A stretch of 33,088 nt of DNA, taken from IMG/VR virus record IMGVR_UViG_3300034101_002741, positions 1 through 33,088 of that record. One strand, written 5' to 3'. The position numbers were made by a program, and so were the translations under genes. This DNA is from a virus. This document shows positions 19,322 to 28,348 of this stretch, piece after piece. Below the pieces are notes generated by a model that saw only the letters and a list, made by a program, of their open reading frames with translations, ran no database searches and was not told where the DNA came from. How positions within the stretch are numbered: the first letter of the stretch is position 1; every line of letters starts with the position of its first letter.

Positions 19322-20794
19322 TTAGGTGCGCGTCACATCCGTTTGAAGAGTGAATGTCTGTTGATAGGCTGTGCAGTTGCCAGCATCGTCATAGCCGAAG
19401 TTGACCGTAATCTGATGAATGCTGCCAAGATTGCCGGTCGAATTGGCTGACCATGTTTTGATTAGTGTACAGTTAGCCGATTTGGTCATGTCGGCTGTTC
19501 TGGTTGCGATTGGCACTGTGCCATTTGTCACATTAGACGCGACTTTGACCGTGCCGCCGCCGTTGTGGGGAAATGAATACTTCAGATCAGTGTTTACGCC
19601 AGAGGCATTCACACGGGTTGAATTGGCGAAATAATAAGGGGCGGCTGCGCTGGTCTCCGTGCGGCTTTCAAGCCATACGCGAATTTTGGTTGATCCGCAT
19701 GTATTTGATGTGATGTCAAACTCATGCGTCGCGTTGCCAGTCACCCGGCCATGGGTGATTGTATAACCGCTGCAACTCTTCGTGGGTGTATTGACGCCCA
19801 CAGAAAGGCTTTGCAGTTGCGCCGCGATAGTATCTGACCAGTCGTTATAAGCAGACTGAACGCCAGCAGGCCAGCCGGTATTTGCGGGGGCATAGGTGAC
19901 ATTGAAATTGACTGTCACATCAGAAGGCCATGCAAGGTCATCTGTCGGATAGGTAATCGCGGGCGCGAACGGGATTGCGAGGCTGATATTGCTGCCGCTT
20001 GTGGTCACGCTCGTGTTTGCGTTCGTGTCGGCTGTGACCTGTTGAGAGTAGGCATTAACGCATGAATTGGCGTTGGTGTAGCTGCCGAACACGCTGCCAT
20101 CGTAATAGACACAATCCACGCCAATCTTGCCAGGGAATGTGACGTTGGCACTATACCAGACATCAATCGGGCTGGTGGCTGTGCCGTTGTTTTCAAATGT
20201 TGCAAGGTTTGACCTGGTGCCGTTGTTGTACTCGTAATAAAAGGTGATGTTGTTGTATGTGGAGTTCTGCGATTGAACGGAATCACCTGACGGACAGGTT
20301 CCATTGCCGGTCATTTCAGTTGTACGACCCCACCGTTTCTGAAATGAATAGACGGGCGAAAACAGACTTGCATTGGCGGTGCCTGTGAATCGATAGTTGA
20401 GCGTTCCGGCAGTCTCTCTGCTGCGCCTCAAAAAAAAAAGCCACTCGCCAGACTCTGGCGAGCGTTCCGCACGGTAAACATAATTGTCTGACGTGCTGAG
20501 ATTTGAGTTGTTTAATTCTATCGCATAGTCGCCGGTGGTTGTGCCGTTATTGGTAGTGTTTGACCATGTGCCGTTAGCGTTTCTGTAAACTTCCGTCCAG
20601 GCGTATTTAATCGGGCTGGTGCCGGTCTTGCTTGTCAGACGGATGTAAATGTTGCTGTAGCCATCTACCCGAACAACGTCGCCATCGGCATCGTATGACG
20701 TTGCGGCATCGCCTGCCACTGTAAGCCGACGGCCTGATAAGGCATCGTTCAGCTTTTCAGCGGTGAGGATTTCGCCGCGAACAAATTTTTTCAT
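19322..20794 (-). CDS. Large tail-tip or fibre-like structural protein
   Basis: A 490-aa protein. KKFVRGEILTAEKLNDALSG at the N-terminus matches a common phage tail or spike start. The rest is Thr/Asn/Ser/Gly-rich beta structure with scattered Cys. It carries about 23 N-X-S/T sequons, mostly N-X-T. GAGGTG precedes ATG 20794. It is the last gene of the structural operon, where tail-tip and receptor proteins usually lie. Receptor binding is inferred. Confidence 0.65.
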   Translation of the reverse strand: MKKFVRGEILTAEKLNDALSGRRLTVAGDAATSYDADGDVVRVDGYSNIYIRLTSKTGTSPIKYAWTEVYRNANGTWSNTTNNGTTTGDYAIELNNSNLSTSDNYVYRAERSPESGEWLFFLRRSRETAGTLNYRFTGTANASLFSPVYSFQKRWGRTTEMTGNGTCPSGDSVQSQNSTYNNITFYYEYNNGTRSNLATFENNGTATSPIDVWYSANVTFPGKIGVDCVYYDGSVFGSYTNANSCVNAYSQQVTADTNANTSVTTSGSNISLAIPFAPAITYPTDDLAWPSDVTVNFNVTYAPANTGWPAGVQSAYNDWSDTIAAQLQSLSVGVNTPTKSCSGYTITHGRVTGNATHEFDITSNTCGSTKIRVWLESRTETSAAAPYYFANSTRVNASGVNTDLKYSFPHNGGGTVKVASNVTNGTVPIATRTADMTKSANCTLIKTWSANSTGNLGSIHQITVNFGYDDAGNCTAYQQTFTLQTDVTRT

Positions 20795-20802
20795 GCGTCA
20801 CC

Positions 20803-21255
20803 TCATGAGACAAACATTGTTAATACAAGGATATTGCCGTTCGTGCCGTTGGCAATTACTGTTGTGGCATTGGAGACGGTCAGGCCAGTTGCATTTGCAG
20901 AACCGAACGCCATGAACGTACCCGGCGGGAGCGTCAGGCCATTTAAGCCAAGGGCGGTTGATGTGACCGTGATGTTTCCGTTGGTGTCGGCATTATAGAG
21001 CCGATAGCCTTTTAACTCGGTGAAGTTCCAAGCGGCCCCCTGTGTGGTTGTCAGGTTGCCGAATGTGATCGTGGTGGAATTGGCGGAGATCGTAATATTC
21101 GGATCAACAATTGCCGTGCATTGGTTTGCGCCGGTGCCGTTTGCGAAGTTGATCACATCCAGCTTGTTAATGCGGGTTTCCTGCGATGTCGAGCCGATGA
21201 CCTTAATGTCAACAGCAGCCGTTCCGGCCTTGATTGATCCGCTTTGAATTGCCAT
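20803..21255 (-). CDS. Small beta-rich tail-tip-associated protein
   Basis: A 150-aa protein with repeated strands (ITISANSTTITFGNLTTTQG, then GNITVTSTALGLNG). Nine of its 17 Asn are in N-X-T sequons, with no N-X-S. It has a GAGGC ribosome site. It lies between the 300-aa tail protein and the 490-aa terminal protein. A structural role is inferred from position and composition only. Confidence 0.6.
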   Translation of the reverse strand: MAIQSGSIKAGTAAVDIKVIGSTSQETRINKLDVINFANGTGANQCTAIVDPNITISANSTTITFGNLTTTQGAAWNFTELKGYRLYNADTNGNITVTSTALGLNGLTLPPGTFMAFGSANATGLTVSNATTVIANGTNGNILVLTMFVS

Positions 21256-21264
21256 TGTTTAGCC

Positions 21265-22167
21265 TCAGAATGAAGTTGGCCGCCAGCGTTGGGAAGGCAG
21301 GATGACAGAAGCCGGATTGATGTCGCCTTTGCTATAAACAGTCGATCCGTTTTGTTTAACGTATCGATAGAGGTCGCCATTTGAACCCATCGCAACATTC
21401 CAGCCGATTTTCTGCCATTTGTAATTTAGTGTGACATCCAGAATTACTATGCCGTTTGACAATGATCGTTGCGTTGAAGATACGCCATCAAGTAGCACGC
21501 TTTCCGGCTCACAGTTGCCCCACATGGTCGATTCGTTGACCCTGCCGACCTTATCCGCAAAGTTTCCAGCGTCGATATAAAGACAGTTATGCAGCGTGAT
21601 GTTCAAATTAAATGCAGGCTTGCGGATATATTCCCCGCCGGATAATGAAGGGTCTTTGACGGTTGATGGAACTATTTGCAACGCCCCCGTTGCGGTTGCT
21701 GTTGACCATTTCAAGGCACCGCCCGGAATCCTGATCATCTGCGGGCTGTATTGGATATTAAATGACGACATTTCAACCGGGCTGCTCTGGTCGAATTGCA
21801 GGGCCGGAATCGTGTCTGATCCGCCGACATCCATACCCCCGACCTGCTGACTCTGCGAATTGAACGTCACATCAATGTGAGCTTTTTCAAAGTATTCACC
21901 GGGCGCACTTCCAGTCGTACCATCGCCAGAACCGCCAGATTTGACCCCTATTGGGTTGATGGTGGCTTCGGTGGCTTTCAGGTTAGGCGAGGCAGGAAAA
22001 GCCCACGGCGACCCATCTATGGCCCCGAGAACGTCATTAACAAACGTGAACGCGTTTGCCCAATCGACTTTATATCGCACTTGAGCCGACAGGCCATTGG
22101 CACGGCTGCCGCTGTAGCGTGGCGGGCTGGTGTAACTGACCTTGTAAGCAACAGAAGGGGCACCCAT
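21265..22167 (-). CDS. Probable distal tail / baseplate protein
   Basis: A 300-aa beta-rich protein located right after the tape measure, the usual place of distal-tail proteins. The mix of strands (YKVSYTSPPRYSG, MSSFNIQYSPQMIRIPGG, ILDVTLNYKWQKIGWN) is compatible. No confident family match. Its start overlaps the tape-measure stop (TAATG) and AAGGA precedes it. Confidence 0.55.
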   Translation of the reverse strand: MGAPSVAYKVSYTSPPRYSGSRANGLSAQVRYKVDWANAFTFVNDVLGAIDGSPWAFPASPNLKATEATINPIGVKSGGSGDGTTGSAPGEYFEKAHIDVTFNSQSQQVGGMDVGGSDTIPALQFDQSSPVEMSSFNIQYSPQMIRIPGGALKWSTATATGALQIVPSTVKDPSLSGGEYIRKPAFNLNITLHNCLYIDAGNFADKVGRVNESTMWGNCEPESVLLDGVSSTQRSLSNGIVILDVTLNYKWQKIGWNVAMGSNGDLYRYVKQNGSTVYSKGDINPASVILPSQRWRPTSF

Positions 22168-23477
22168 TAATTCAGTTCCTTAATCTGCTGCATGATTTCT
22201 CGCAGATCTTCCGTCTGCTTTTCGATAGCCTTGACGGTCGGGTCTTCGCTGGTTCCAGCCATGAAATTACGCTGGAATACGTCAGACGCGCCAATGATTT
22301 CGGTTCGCTGGCGTTGCAACATGCTTTCATCAATGTTGTTTTGAATCTTGGATGCTTGTGCCTGTAATCTCTGGCGTTCCAATTCGTCTTTGACCATCTG
22401 ATCTATTTCTTGACCGATGGTTTGATTCTTCTCTCTTGCAAGTTTTATATTTTTATCCGCCGCTTCAACAATGCCCTTGTAAATATCATCAATATCACGC
22501 TCGATCTGCTGCTTTGCCTGTTCGTCAATAGTTTTTAGTTCAGCAGCAGATCCGGTAACACGCTCGAAATCGGCTGCTAGCACTTTGACCTGTTCAGCCT
22601 GCAATCCAAGCAGTTTGATTGCTTCATTTGATCCGGCTATGTCGCCTTCTTTGAAAGCACCGAAAAGACCCATGTCAGGAGAAAGAAAATCAAGCCGTTT
22701 CTGGAGTGCCTGCCCACCGCCAAATTTATCTATAGCCGCTTGAAAAATTTGCTGGTTTAATTGCTGCTGATCTTTCTGGTTTGTTGTCAGATCAAACTCA
22801 GATAAACCACTGGCAACAATTCTTCTTTGTGCCTGCTCTGACATGAAGCCCATGCGTGCGGCATCTTGAGCCAGATTTCCTAACGCTCTTCTCTGCCTTG
22901 CAAGCTCTGCGGCACTTGTGCCAACATCCTGCACGGCACCTGCTGCACCCATACCGGGGCCGCCGCCAGCGAAAACAACCTGGCTGCTGATCGATTGCAT
23001 TTCTTTCAATTTTTCTGCTGCGGCTTCATATGCTGCTTTGGTGGCTTTGGCAGCTTCGGACATCCCTAGAAAAGTGCCGCCAGCCCCCGAATTATTAATA
23101 TCTTTTAATGTTTGAGATAATTCTTTTACAGGATCGGTTTGAGCGGCAAGTTCTGCCAGCTTGGGTACGATTGACGCTATTGCAATACCTGCCAGCGTTG
23201 CAGCACCTGCCAAGCCTGCGGAACCGCCAAAGCCGGTAACGATGCCTTCAATGTTATTAATCACGCCACGGAAACCATATTGCAAGTCGTCAACGGCTCG
23301 CGACAGATTGAGAAGGCCCTGCGGATTACCCCCAGACTTTGCCCCCGCCTGATTAACACTATTGCTAATTTGCTGACCAGCCTTTTGAGCTTGCACCATT
23401 GCCGCCGCAAGGCCAGCGCGGAGCTGATCATCAGAGATGCCAAGCTCGACAGAGAGATTGCCGACAACTGTACTCAT
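22167..23477 (-). CDS. Tail tape measure protein
   Basis: A 436-aa protein. The N-terminal SVELGISDDQLRAGLAAAM, then QAQKAGQQISNSVNQAGAKS and LNLSRAVDDLQYGFRGVINN, is typical of tape measures. A hydrophobic stretch lies around 84-112, and the C-terminal half is long helices. It is short for the family: at about 0.15 nm per residue it predicts a tail near 65 nm. ATG 23477 overlaps the end of the T frame (ATGA). Confidence 0.88.
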   Translation of the reverse strand: MSTVVGNLSVELGISDDQLRAGLAAAMVQAQKAGQQISNSVNQAGAKSGGNPQGLLNLSRAVDDLQYGFRGVINNIEGIVTGFGGSAGLAGAATLAGIAIASIVPKLAELAAQTDPVKELSQTLKDINNSGAGGTFLGMSEAAKATKAAYEAAAEKLKEMQSISSQVVFAGGGPGMGAAGAVQDVGTSAAELARQRRALGNLAQDAARMGFMSEQAQRRIVASGLSEFDLTTNQKDQQQLNQQIFQAAIDKFGGGQALQKRLDFLSPDMGLFGAFKEGDIAGSNEAIKLLGLQAEQVKVLAADFERVTGSAAELKTIDEQAKQQIERDIDDIYKGIVEAADKNIKLAREKNQTIGQEIDQMVKDELERQRLQAQASKIQNNIDESMLQRQRTEIIGASDVFQRNFMAGTSEDPTVKAIEKQTEDLREIMQQIKELN

Positions 23478-23626
23478 GTTCGGTCTGGCATTTCGTTATT
23501 TTTAGCGTGATGTGACATCAAATCAAATGCCGTGATCACAGGCATTGAAACGGCTTGCTGGTAGCCGGTGTGCATTTCAGCCATCAGCCAAGCGACGATT
23601 CGGCCCCAGGTGATCCGGTCGCCACC
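23474..23626 (-). CDS. T-frame extension of the tail assembly chaperone (via -1 frameshift)
   Basis: A 50-aa frame read only if ribosomes slip back one base at GGGGGTG (23629-23623) near the 3' end of the G gene. It reads DRITWGRIVAWLMAEMHTGY, then QQAVSMPVITAFDLMSHHAK, like the C-termini of G-T chaperones. It ends in an ATGA overlap with the tape-measure start. The fused product would be about 201 aa (151 from G plus 50). An internal ATG at 23584 could give a 36-aa stand-alone peptide, but a fusion is the family rule. Confidence 0.75.
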   Translation of the reverse strand, partial: GGDRITWGRIVAWLMAEMHTGYQQAVSMPVITAFDLMSHHAKNNEMPDRT

Positions 23627-24078
23627 CCCGGAATCGGCAGTTGGTCGCCTGCGGCTGGTGCTTTTGGGTCGTTCAGCCCTAATGCAATCCGGTGAACGGT
23701 CATAAAATCGCCGTGATTGGCTTTGGCTGCAATTTCACGGGCTTCAGTGGATGATATGTGGCTGTTGTAAGCGGTAATCATGGCGACCAAAAACGCCATG
23801 CCGAATTTTGCCGATGTCAGAAATTGCGAACTGGCCAGAGCGTTCAAGGCATCAGGCGGCCAAAAGTGAAGCTGTTGCAACTTCTCTTGAATAAGCCGCT
23901 CACGCATTTCGGGGTCGATATGCTGAAGCGTCTTGCTATTTTCCAGTGCCTCAAATGGCGTTGGCAGTGTTTGTAGATAGTCTTCAAGCTCAACTGCCGC
24001 CCCTAAGGTCAATCGACCGAAGCGGAGCGTCTGGCCTGCAATTTCAACCGTTTCAATCGGTGTCGTTAATTTGCTCAT
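23584..24078 (-). CDS. Tail assembly chaperone (G-like)
   Basis: A 164-aa protein between tail tube and tape measure, the position of lambda gpG. It is mostly helical (TLGAAVELEDYLQTLPTPFE, then MRERLIQEKLQQL) with a Pro/Gly/Ala-rich end after the slippery site. GAGGGG precedes ATG 24078. It should coat the tape measure during tail assembly, together with the frameshifted longer form. Confidence 0.8.
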   Translation of the reverse strand: MSKLTTPIETVEIAGQTLRFGRLTLGAAVELEDYLQTLPTPFEALENSKTLQHIDPEMRERLIQEKLQQLHFWPPDALNALASSQFLTSAKFGMAFLVAMITAYNSHISSTEAREIAAKANHGDFMTVHRIALGLNDPKAPAAGDQLPIPGVATGSPGAESSLG

Positions 24079-24101
24079 GAATTGCCCCTCATGAAATGAA
24101 A

Positions 24102-24440
24102 TTAAGAACCGTTGCCACGAAATGTAATCGTGATCGGAATGGCCCCTTTAATGTCGGCATTGCCATATTGAATTGATTCAACGATGGCTGGGAATGTCGG
24201 TGCGCCGCTGCTCGTCCAGGTAAGATTCCCAGTTGCCCCGATGGTGAGCGGTGCGTTGCCTGTGGCATATACCGTTGCGGTGGCCTGACGATCACGCAGG
24301 GCACGGATCCGCTGAACGTATTCAGAGCCAGTGTCCGAGACATCCGCCAGTTCTGCCGAATCAGTCAGTGATACTGACGACACGGCAATATTTGAACCGG
24401 CAAATGAAAGCGTCGTGTTATAGAATGCAATCTTTGGCAT
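24102..24440 (-). CDS. Probable major tail (tube) protein
   Basis: A 112-aa beta-sandwich with the pattern YNTTLSFAGSNIAVSSVSLTD, TGSEYVQRIRALRDRQATAT, LTIGATGNLTW, KGAIPITITFRGN. It has the position and strand order expected for a siphovirus tube protein, but is shorter than most. AAGGGG precedes ATG 24440. It lies between the tail terminator and the chaperone. Confidence 0.65.
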   Translation of the reverse strand: MPKIAFYNTTLSFAGSNIAVSSVSLTDSAELADVSDTGSEYVQRIRALRDRQATATVYATGNAPLTIGATGNLTWTSSGAPTFPAIVESIQYGNADIKGAIPITITFRGNGS

Positions 24441-24459
24441 GGTTAGCCCCTTTCAGTTG

Positions 24460-24834
24460 TTAGATAGTCCATAGAAGCGAAACGGAAATAGAAGCTGACC
24501 AGACGGCCATCTGATCGCCGTAGTTAAACTCAACTTCAGCCGATTGCACGGTTGAACTGTAGAACCCGCTGATATTGCCACGTTCAAACAGATTCACAAT
24601 GGAATCATTCAGCGACAAAATGGCGGTGTCGGTTGTCTCGTAGGCCACGATTGTCGCAGTGGCTTCCCAATCTTTATTGGTTATATCCTGCTCGCCGGGA
24701 GTGACCGGGCCGATACGCAGCACGGCAAACGGGCAGACGGTGTTTTCAGGTGCCAGTTGATAATACAGCGGCACGGTGGGGATAGCTGCCGCCCATGCGG
24801 TTTTAATGGCAGTGATGCGGTTTGACAGTTGCAT
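24460..24834 (-). CDS. Probable tail terminator protein
   Basis: A 124-aa protein. ITAIKTAWAAAIPTVPLYYQ, then VCPFAVLRIGPVTP and ATIVAYETTDTAILSLNDSI with a final SISVSLLWTI, resembles gpU/gp11-like tail terminators (DUF3168 group). These cap the tail tube and join it to the head connector. It overlaps its upstream gene by TAATG. Confidence 0.62.
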   Translation of the reverse strand: MQLSNRITAIKTAWAAAIPTVPLYYQLAPENTVCPFAVLRIGPVTPGEQDITNKDWEATATIVAYETTDTAILSLNDSIVNLFERGNISGFYSSTVQSAEVEFNYGDQMAVWSASISVSLLWTI

Positions 24835-25157
24835 TATTTCTGTGAAAGCTCCACGGCCATTATTCTTAAATGATGATTGCCGCGAGGCGTGTATTGTGGC
24901 ATCACGCCCGTGATTTCAAATTGATTGCCATTAAAATTGAATCTGTCATACGTCGCAGCCGGACAGGTTGAATCGGCATAAACCACCACGCCAGTTGACA
25001 CGCCGCCCGTGTTATTAATGACCTGTAATGACTCTGACCGATGTTGTACATATGCCCGATAGCTTTCACCAGTTGCCGGGTAGCTGTAGCCAAAGCCTGC
25101 AATGTTGCTCGTCACTGCCGACTTGGTCAGAAGCTCGATTGAATGCGGGAACGTCAT
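24834..25157 (-). CDS. Probable head closure / stopper protein
   Basis: A 107-aa beta-rich protein (FPHSIELLTKSA, then SYRAYVQHRSESL and YDRFNFNGNQFEITGVMPQY, ending HHLRIMAVELSQ). This fits the small beta-barrel head-closure proteins that precede HK97 gp10-like genes. It is joined to both neighbours by overlaps. The assignment is by position and pattern. Confidence 0.6.
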   Translation of the reverse strand: MTFPHSIELLTKSAVTSNIAGFGYSYPATGESYRAYVQHRSESLQVINNTGGVSTGVVVYADSTCPAATYDRFNFNGNQFEITGVMPQYTPRGNHHLRIMAVELSQK

Positions 25158-25774
25158 TTTGCGGCCTTCTGAACGGCAAGTGCGAACTGAAATAAAATGG
25201 CCTGCTGGTTCTGCTCAAATGCTGGCCGCATATAGGGGCGGGCGGGGAGTCGAATCATTGCTTTGCCGCCAAGCTCTTGAATCCGGGCATAGATCAGATT
25301 TTGAGCCGGGCCGACCTTGGCTTTTAATCCACCCTCTAAAAATTGTGACGTAACGGACGATTGCAGTCTGCCAGTCTGCTTGTTTGGCGGCGTGCCTGGT
25401 TGCGAGGATTGCACCCAGCGGAATAGCGGACTTGCGTACCAATAAACGCGATCAAGCCTGCCGACCTTGCTTGACATCATTGTTCCGCCAAAAACCAGCG
25501 TCTTATTTCCTTTTTTGTTTGATACTTCTTTAAGGTTGAATATGTCGCGAGTGCCTGCCTTGAATCGATTCATGGCGGCCATTGATCCAGTCCGCGAACC
25601 GATCTGATTAATACCTGATTTTGCGGTCATGCTCTTGCCGCTATTGGCAAGCATCTTTTTTGCAGATCGCTCGACCAGCAGGGCAGATTTGCCCACAGCC
25701 CTGACAAGTTCACGATGCAGTCGAACGGAGTATTCACCGCCCGACCAATTCAGCGTGTAAGAGGCTTTAATCAT
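25154..25774 (-). CDS. HK97 gp10-like tail completion / minor structural protein
   Basis: A 206-aa protein. The C-terminal block LIYARIQELGGKAMIRLPAR, then PYMRPAFEQNQQAIL, is the hallmark of the HK97 gp10-like family. The N-terminal half is longer and more basic than in most members. It is needed for tail completion or head-tail joining in relatives. ATGA overlaps occur on both sides. Confidence 0.82.
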   Translation of the reverse strand: MIKASYTLNWSGGEYSVRLHRELVRAVGKSALLVERSAKKMLANSGKSMTAKSGINQIGSRTGSMAAMNRFKAGTRDIFNLKEVSNKKGNKTLVFGGTMMSSKVGRLDRVYWYASPLFRWVQSSQPGTPPNKQTGRLQSSVTSQFLEGGLKAKVGPAQNLIYARIQELGGKAMIRLPARPYMRPAFEQNQQAILFQFALAVQKAAK

Positions 25775-26106
25775 CCGACTGCCACAATCTTATAAGGTGC
25801 CCACAACATCTGAATGGCAACCGGGATGCTGCCCGCTTCAGGCGTGGCATAACTGACATCGTAATCGCCGATTTTTTCTTTGATAATCGTGCCGCCTGCC
25901 GGGTTTGATGTCGCCATCCATTCGGCACACATCGCAATCCCTGCCTTGACGCTGTCAGTCAATTCGGCACCTGTAAAAGTCCGCCCTGTAAACTGCTCAA
26001 GCATGGTCGATGCGGCAGTTAATAGCACGGTGGCACGCATGGCGGACACACTGCCAAGCGTTTCAGCAAATAAGGCCGCTTCATTCTGTGTGATGTATGC
26101 AGGCAT
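25771..26106 (-). CDS. Head-tail adaptor (connector) protein
   Basis: A 111-aa helical protein. YITQNEAALFAETLGSVSAM, then ATVLLTAASTMLEQFTGRTF, matches gp6-like adaptors, where the QFTGRTF turn is typical. It should bind beneath the portal ring. No good Shine-Dalgarno sequence precedes ATG 26106. It is the first gene after the capsid terminator. Confidence 0.72.
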   Translation of the reverse strand: MPAYITQNEAALFAETLGSVSAMRATVLLTAASTMLEQFTGRTFTGAELTDSVKAGIAMCAEWMATSNPAGGTIIKEKIGDYDVSYATPEAGSIPVAIQMLWAPYKIVAVG

Positions 26107-26147
26107 AGTACATTAGTCTTATTTCAGGTGGATAAGTAAAGTAAGGT

Positions 26148-26192
26148 AAAAACCGCCCCCGGCTGCCGAAGCATCTGACAGACCGGGAACGG
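26148..26192 (-). terminator. Terminator after the major capsid gene
   Basis: On the minus strand CCGTTCCCGG (26192-26183) pairs with CCGGGGGCGG (26162-26153), ten pairs with two G-U, around a 20-nt loop, followed by TTTTT (26152-26148). It should cut transcript levels downstream and so keep capsid protein far above the connector proteins. Confidence 0.75.
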
Positions 26193-26213
26193 CGAGGGGC
26201 ACGCCCTCAAAAA

Positions 26214-27638
26214 TTACACAAGTTCCTGAATAATCTGGAAGGCTCGTGTGTCTCTCACAGCCCCGCCGAAGCGGTATTTCACCGCAATACGGACACGGTT
26301 CGCATAGGCCAACGACACCTCATCAATCGCGACCGTAAAGCCCTGCCGCAGAAGTAGGATGTACTCGTTAAAGTCACCTAAGACAATCGACTTCGGTGTC
26401 GATGCGCCAGAGGCAGGCACGAAGCCATTAAAGTAAACCGGCTGGCCCATGATGGAAGGCGTAATACCTTGCACATAGCCAGAGTCGGCAGAACCCAAGA
26501 AAAGGCTTCTGTTGGTCGTATCATTCAGGGCAACCAGCTTGCCATGAGTCGCACGACGCATCACCCACGAAAGGTTGGTGGCATACTGGTCAGCAAGGGC
26601 ATAGAACCCGTCGATCACCTTGGATGCGACAAGCGTGTTATTGCTGCCGGTCTTGGTGATGCCGACAGAACTGTTGGAAATCACACCTTCCGCTTCGGTC
26701 GATGCGGTCACACCGTTAATGACCTGATTATCAACCACAGCAGCAAAGGCCTTGCTGGCCTCTGTCTGGATGTAGTTACTAATGCCTGCCACGTCAGCGA
26801 AGAAGTCAGCCGATACGTCAGTAAACATCGTGCCGGTGTTTACCGGGATGGTCAACTGAGTGAACGGGCCGGTATCGATCTTTGACAGCGTGGTATTGAC
26901 TGTTTCACCCATGAACGGGCGGAACGTCGTACCATACTGCGGCGACGTGGTGATGTTGTTCGTGTTTGAATCACGTGGGAAACTCACCTGATTGACATTT
27001 GTGTTAATGACGCGGCAAATGCGAGTCATTACAGGGGCAACCGTTCTGCCGACAACCACATCAAAGCGGAAATCAGGCGTGACGGTGTTTGTGCCGTTGG
27101 TGGTGGTGCCAAGTGTCATATCCTTTGAGAAAGGCATATAAAACTCGTTGGAAGGCAGGCCGAAGTCGCCGCCCTTGCCGTACACCTCAAGCATATTCCG
27201 CAGGCTTGAACTCTTGACCAGTTCAATGCGACCGCGTGCTTGAATCAAAGCCTTGAATGCCTGGTGATATTCAGGTGATGCCAATGCCGACTTGTCAGAC
27301 GGATCGGCAAGTCCGCCGTTATCCAGCACGCGGCCATCGTAGGAGACGCGAGCCGGTTGATATTGAACATTAGCCCCGTAAACGGTCGGTTCGGGCCGAT
27401 TCGGTTGACGTGCCATCTTTTCGATCATCTGGTTCGCACGCTCAAGCGATGCGGCCAGTTGATATTCACTGTCGCAGCGTTCAAGCTGGTCCATCAGGCT
27501 CGACAAGTCGGCTGATTTCTCAGCACGCACTTCATCGGGAGCCGATACCAGTTCATCACGCAAGCCCTGAACCTGCGCAGCCAAGCGAAGACGGTCTTCA
27601 GCAATCGCCGAAGCCATGCGAGTCTCTGTCAAAGCCAT
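26214..27638 (-). CDS. Major capsid protein, HK97 fold
   Basis: A 474-aa protein. The N-terminal ~90 residues are a charged coiled coil (delta/scaffold domain: VQGLRDELVSAPDEVRAEKS, then LMDQLERCDSEYQLAASLER). The rest is the capsid domain, with KALIQARGRIELVKSSSLRN, MTRICRVINTNVNQVSFPRD, FFADVAGISNYIQTEASKAF and VAIDEVSLAYANRVRIAVKY. ATG 27638 has AAGGAGG eight bases upstream, the best ribosome site in the operon; an upstream in-frame ATG at 27695 overlaps the protease and is unlikely. Confidence 0.92.
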   Translation of the reverse strand: MALTETRMASAIAEDRLRLAAQVQGLRDELVSAPDEVRAEKSADLSSLMDQLERCDSEYQLAASLERANQMIEKMARQPNRPEPTVYGANVQYQPARVSYDGRVLDNGGLADPSDKSALASPEYHQAFKALIQARGRIELVKSSSLRNMLEVYGKGGDFGLPSNEFYMPFSKDMTLGTTTNGTNTVTPDFRFDVVVGRTVAPVMTRICRVINTNVNQVSFPRDSNTNNITTSPQYGTTFRPFMGETVNTTLSKIDTGPFTQLTIPVNTGTMFTDVSADFFADVAGISNYIQTEASKAFAAVVDNQVINGVTASTEAEGVISNSSVGITKTGSNNTLVASKVIDGFYALADQYATNLSWVMRRATHGKLVALNDTTNRSLFLGSADSGYVQGITPSIMGQPVYFNGFVPASGASTPKSIVLGDFNEYILLLRQGFTVAIDEVSLAYANRVRIAVKYRFGGAVRDTRAFQIIQELV

Positions 27639-27651
27639 TTGAGTGGCCTCC

Positions 27652-28335
27652 TTACTTATGTCGCCGGTTTGGCGATTGAAAATCAGAAATGACACGGTCT
27701 GACAGCTCGCACCGCTTCATTAGGGCGGCAAAATCGAGCAGCTTTCCGGCCACTTGCACGAAGCCAGTGGGTGGTAATGCCGGTGTATCACAGTCGTCGT
27801 GAGACTTGACTGCGATCACTTCCGCGCCAGGATTGGCGGGGATCGGCACGATGGAGACTTCCAAGACCTCTGCCACCTCGCTGATCAGGTTTGCACCTGA
27901 CTTGGCGAGCTGCTTCTGGGCTTCGCTTGGTGTGTAGTTGTATTTCTGCCAGAGTTCACGGATGGCTGAATCTGGGATGCGTGTCGGACGTTTGGCGTAA
28001 AAACTAATCGACATTTTCCGCAATGCCTTTTCTTTCAGTAATTGGCGTACTTCCTGCCCTGATTTGGTGGCAGACAAGGCAACGTCAACCATCAGGCCGC
28101 TTCGATCCTCGTGAGCATCGATCAGTGTGCCGATCACAGCGGATGTCTTGTTTTCATGGTCGGCCAAGACCATCCCGCCATCGTCCATAAATGTCTGAAT
28201 GGCACCGGAGAAGGCACCGGGCAGAATGATGTCGCCCTGCCGGTCGATGTTCAGGAATCTTGCGGCATAGCCCTTAAACGAGCCTGCACCGCCGCCATTG
28301 ACAGTCGTTTCGACTGCCTTTACAAGTTTTTCCAT
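27652..28335 (-). CDS. Prohead maturation protease (HK97 family, peptidase U35)
   Basis: A 227-aa protein. It has GYAARFLNIDRQGDIILPGA, MVLADHENKTSAVIG (His 60) and LRKMSISFYAKRP (catalytic Ser region, about 111), then EVLEVSIVPIPANPGAEV. It removes the delta domain of the capsid protein after assembly. The C-terminus is an extra helix. It lies 13 bp before the capsid start. Confidence 0.92.
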   Translation of the reverse strand: MEKLVKAVETTVNGGGAGSFKGYAARFLNIDRQGDIILPGAFSGAIQTFMDDGGMVLADHENKTSAVIGTLIDAHEDRSGLMVDVALSATKSGQEVRQLLKEKALRKMSISFYAKRPTRIPDSAIRELWQKYNYTPSEAQKQLAKSGANLISEVAEVLEVSIVPIPANPGAEVIAVKSHDDCDTPALPPTGFVQVAGKLLDFAALMKRCELSDRVISDFQSPNRRHK

Positions 28336-28348
28336 TTGTCAGGCCCTG

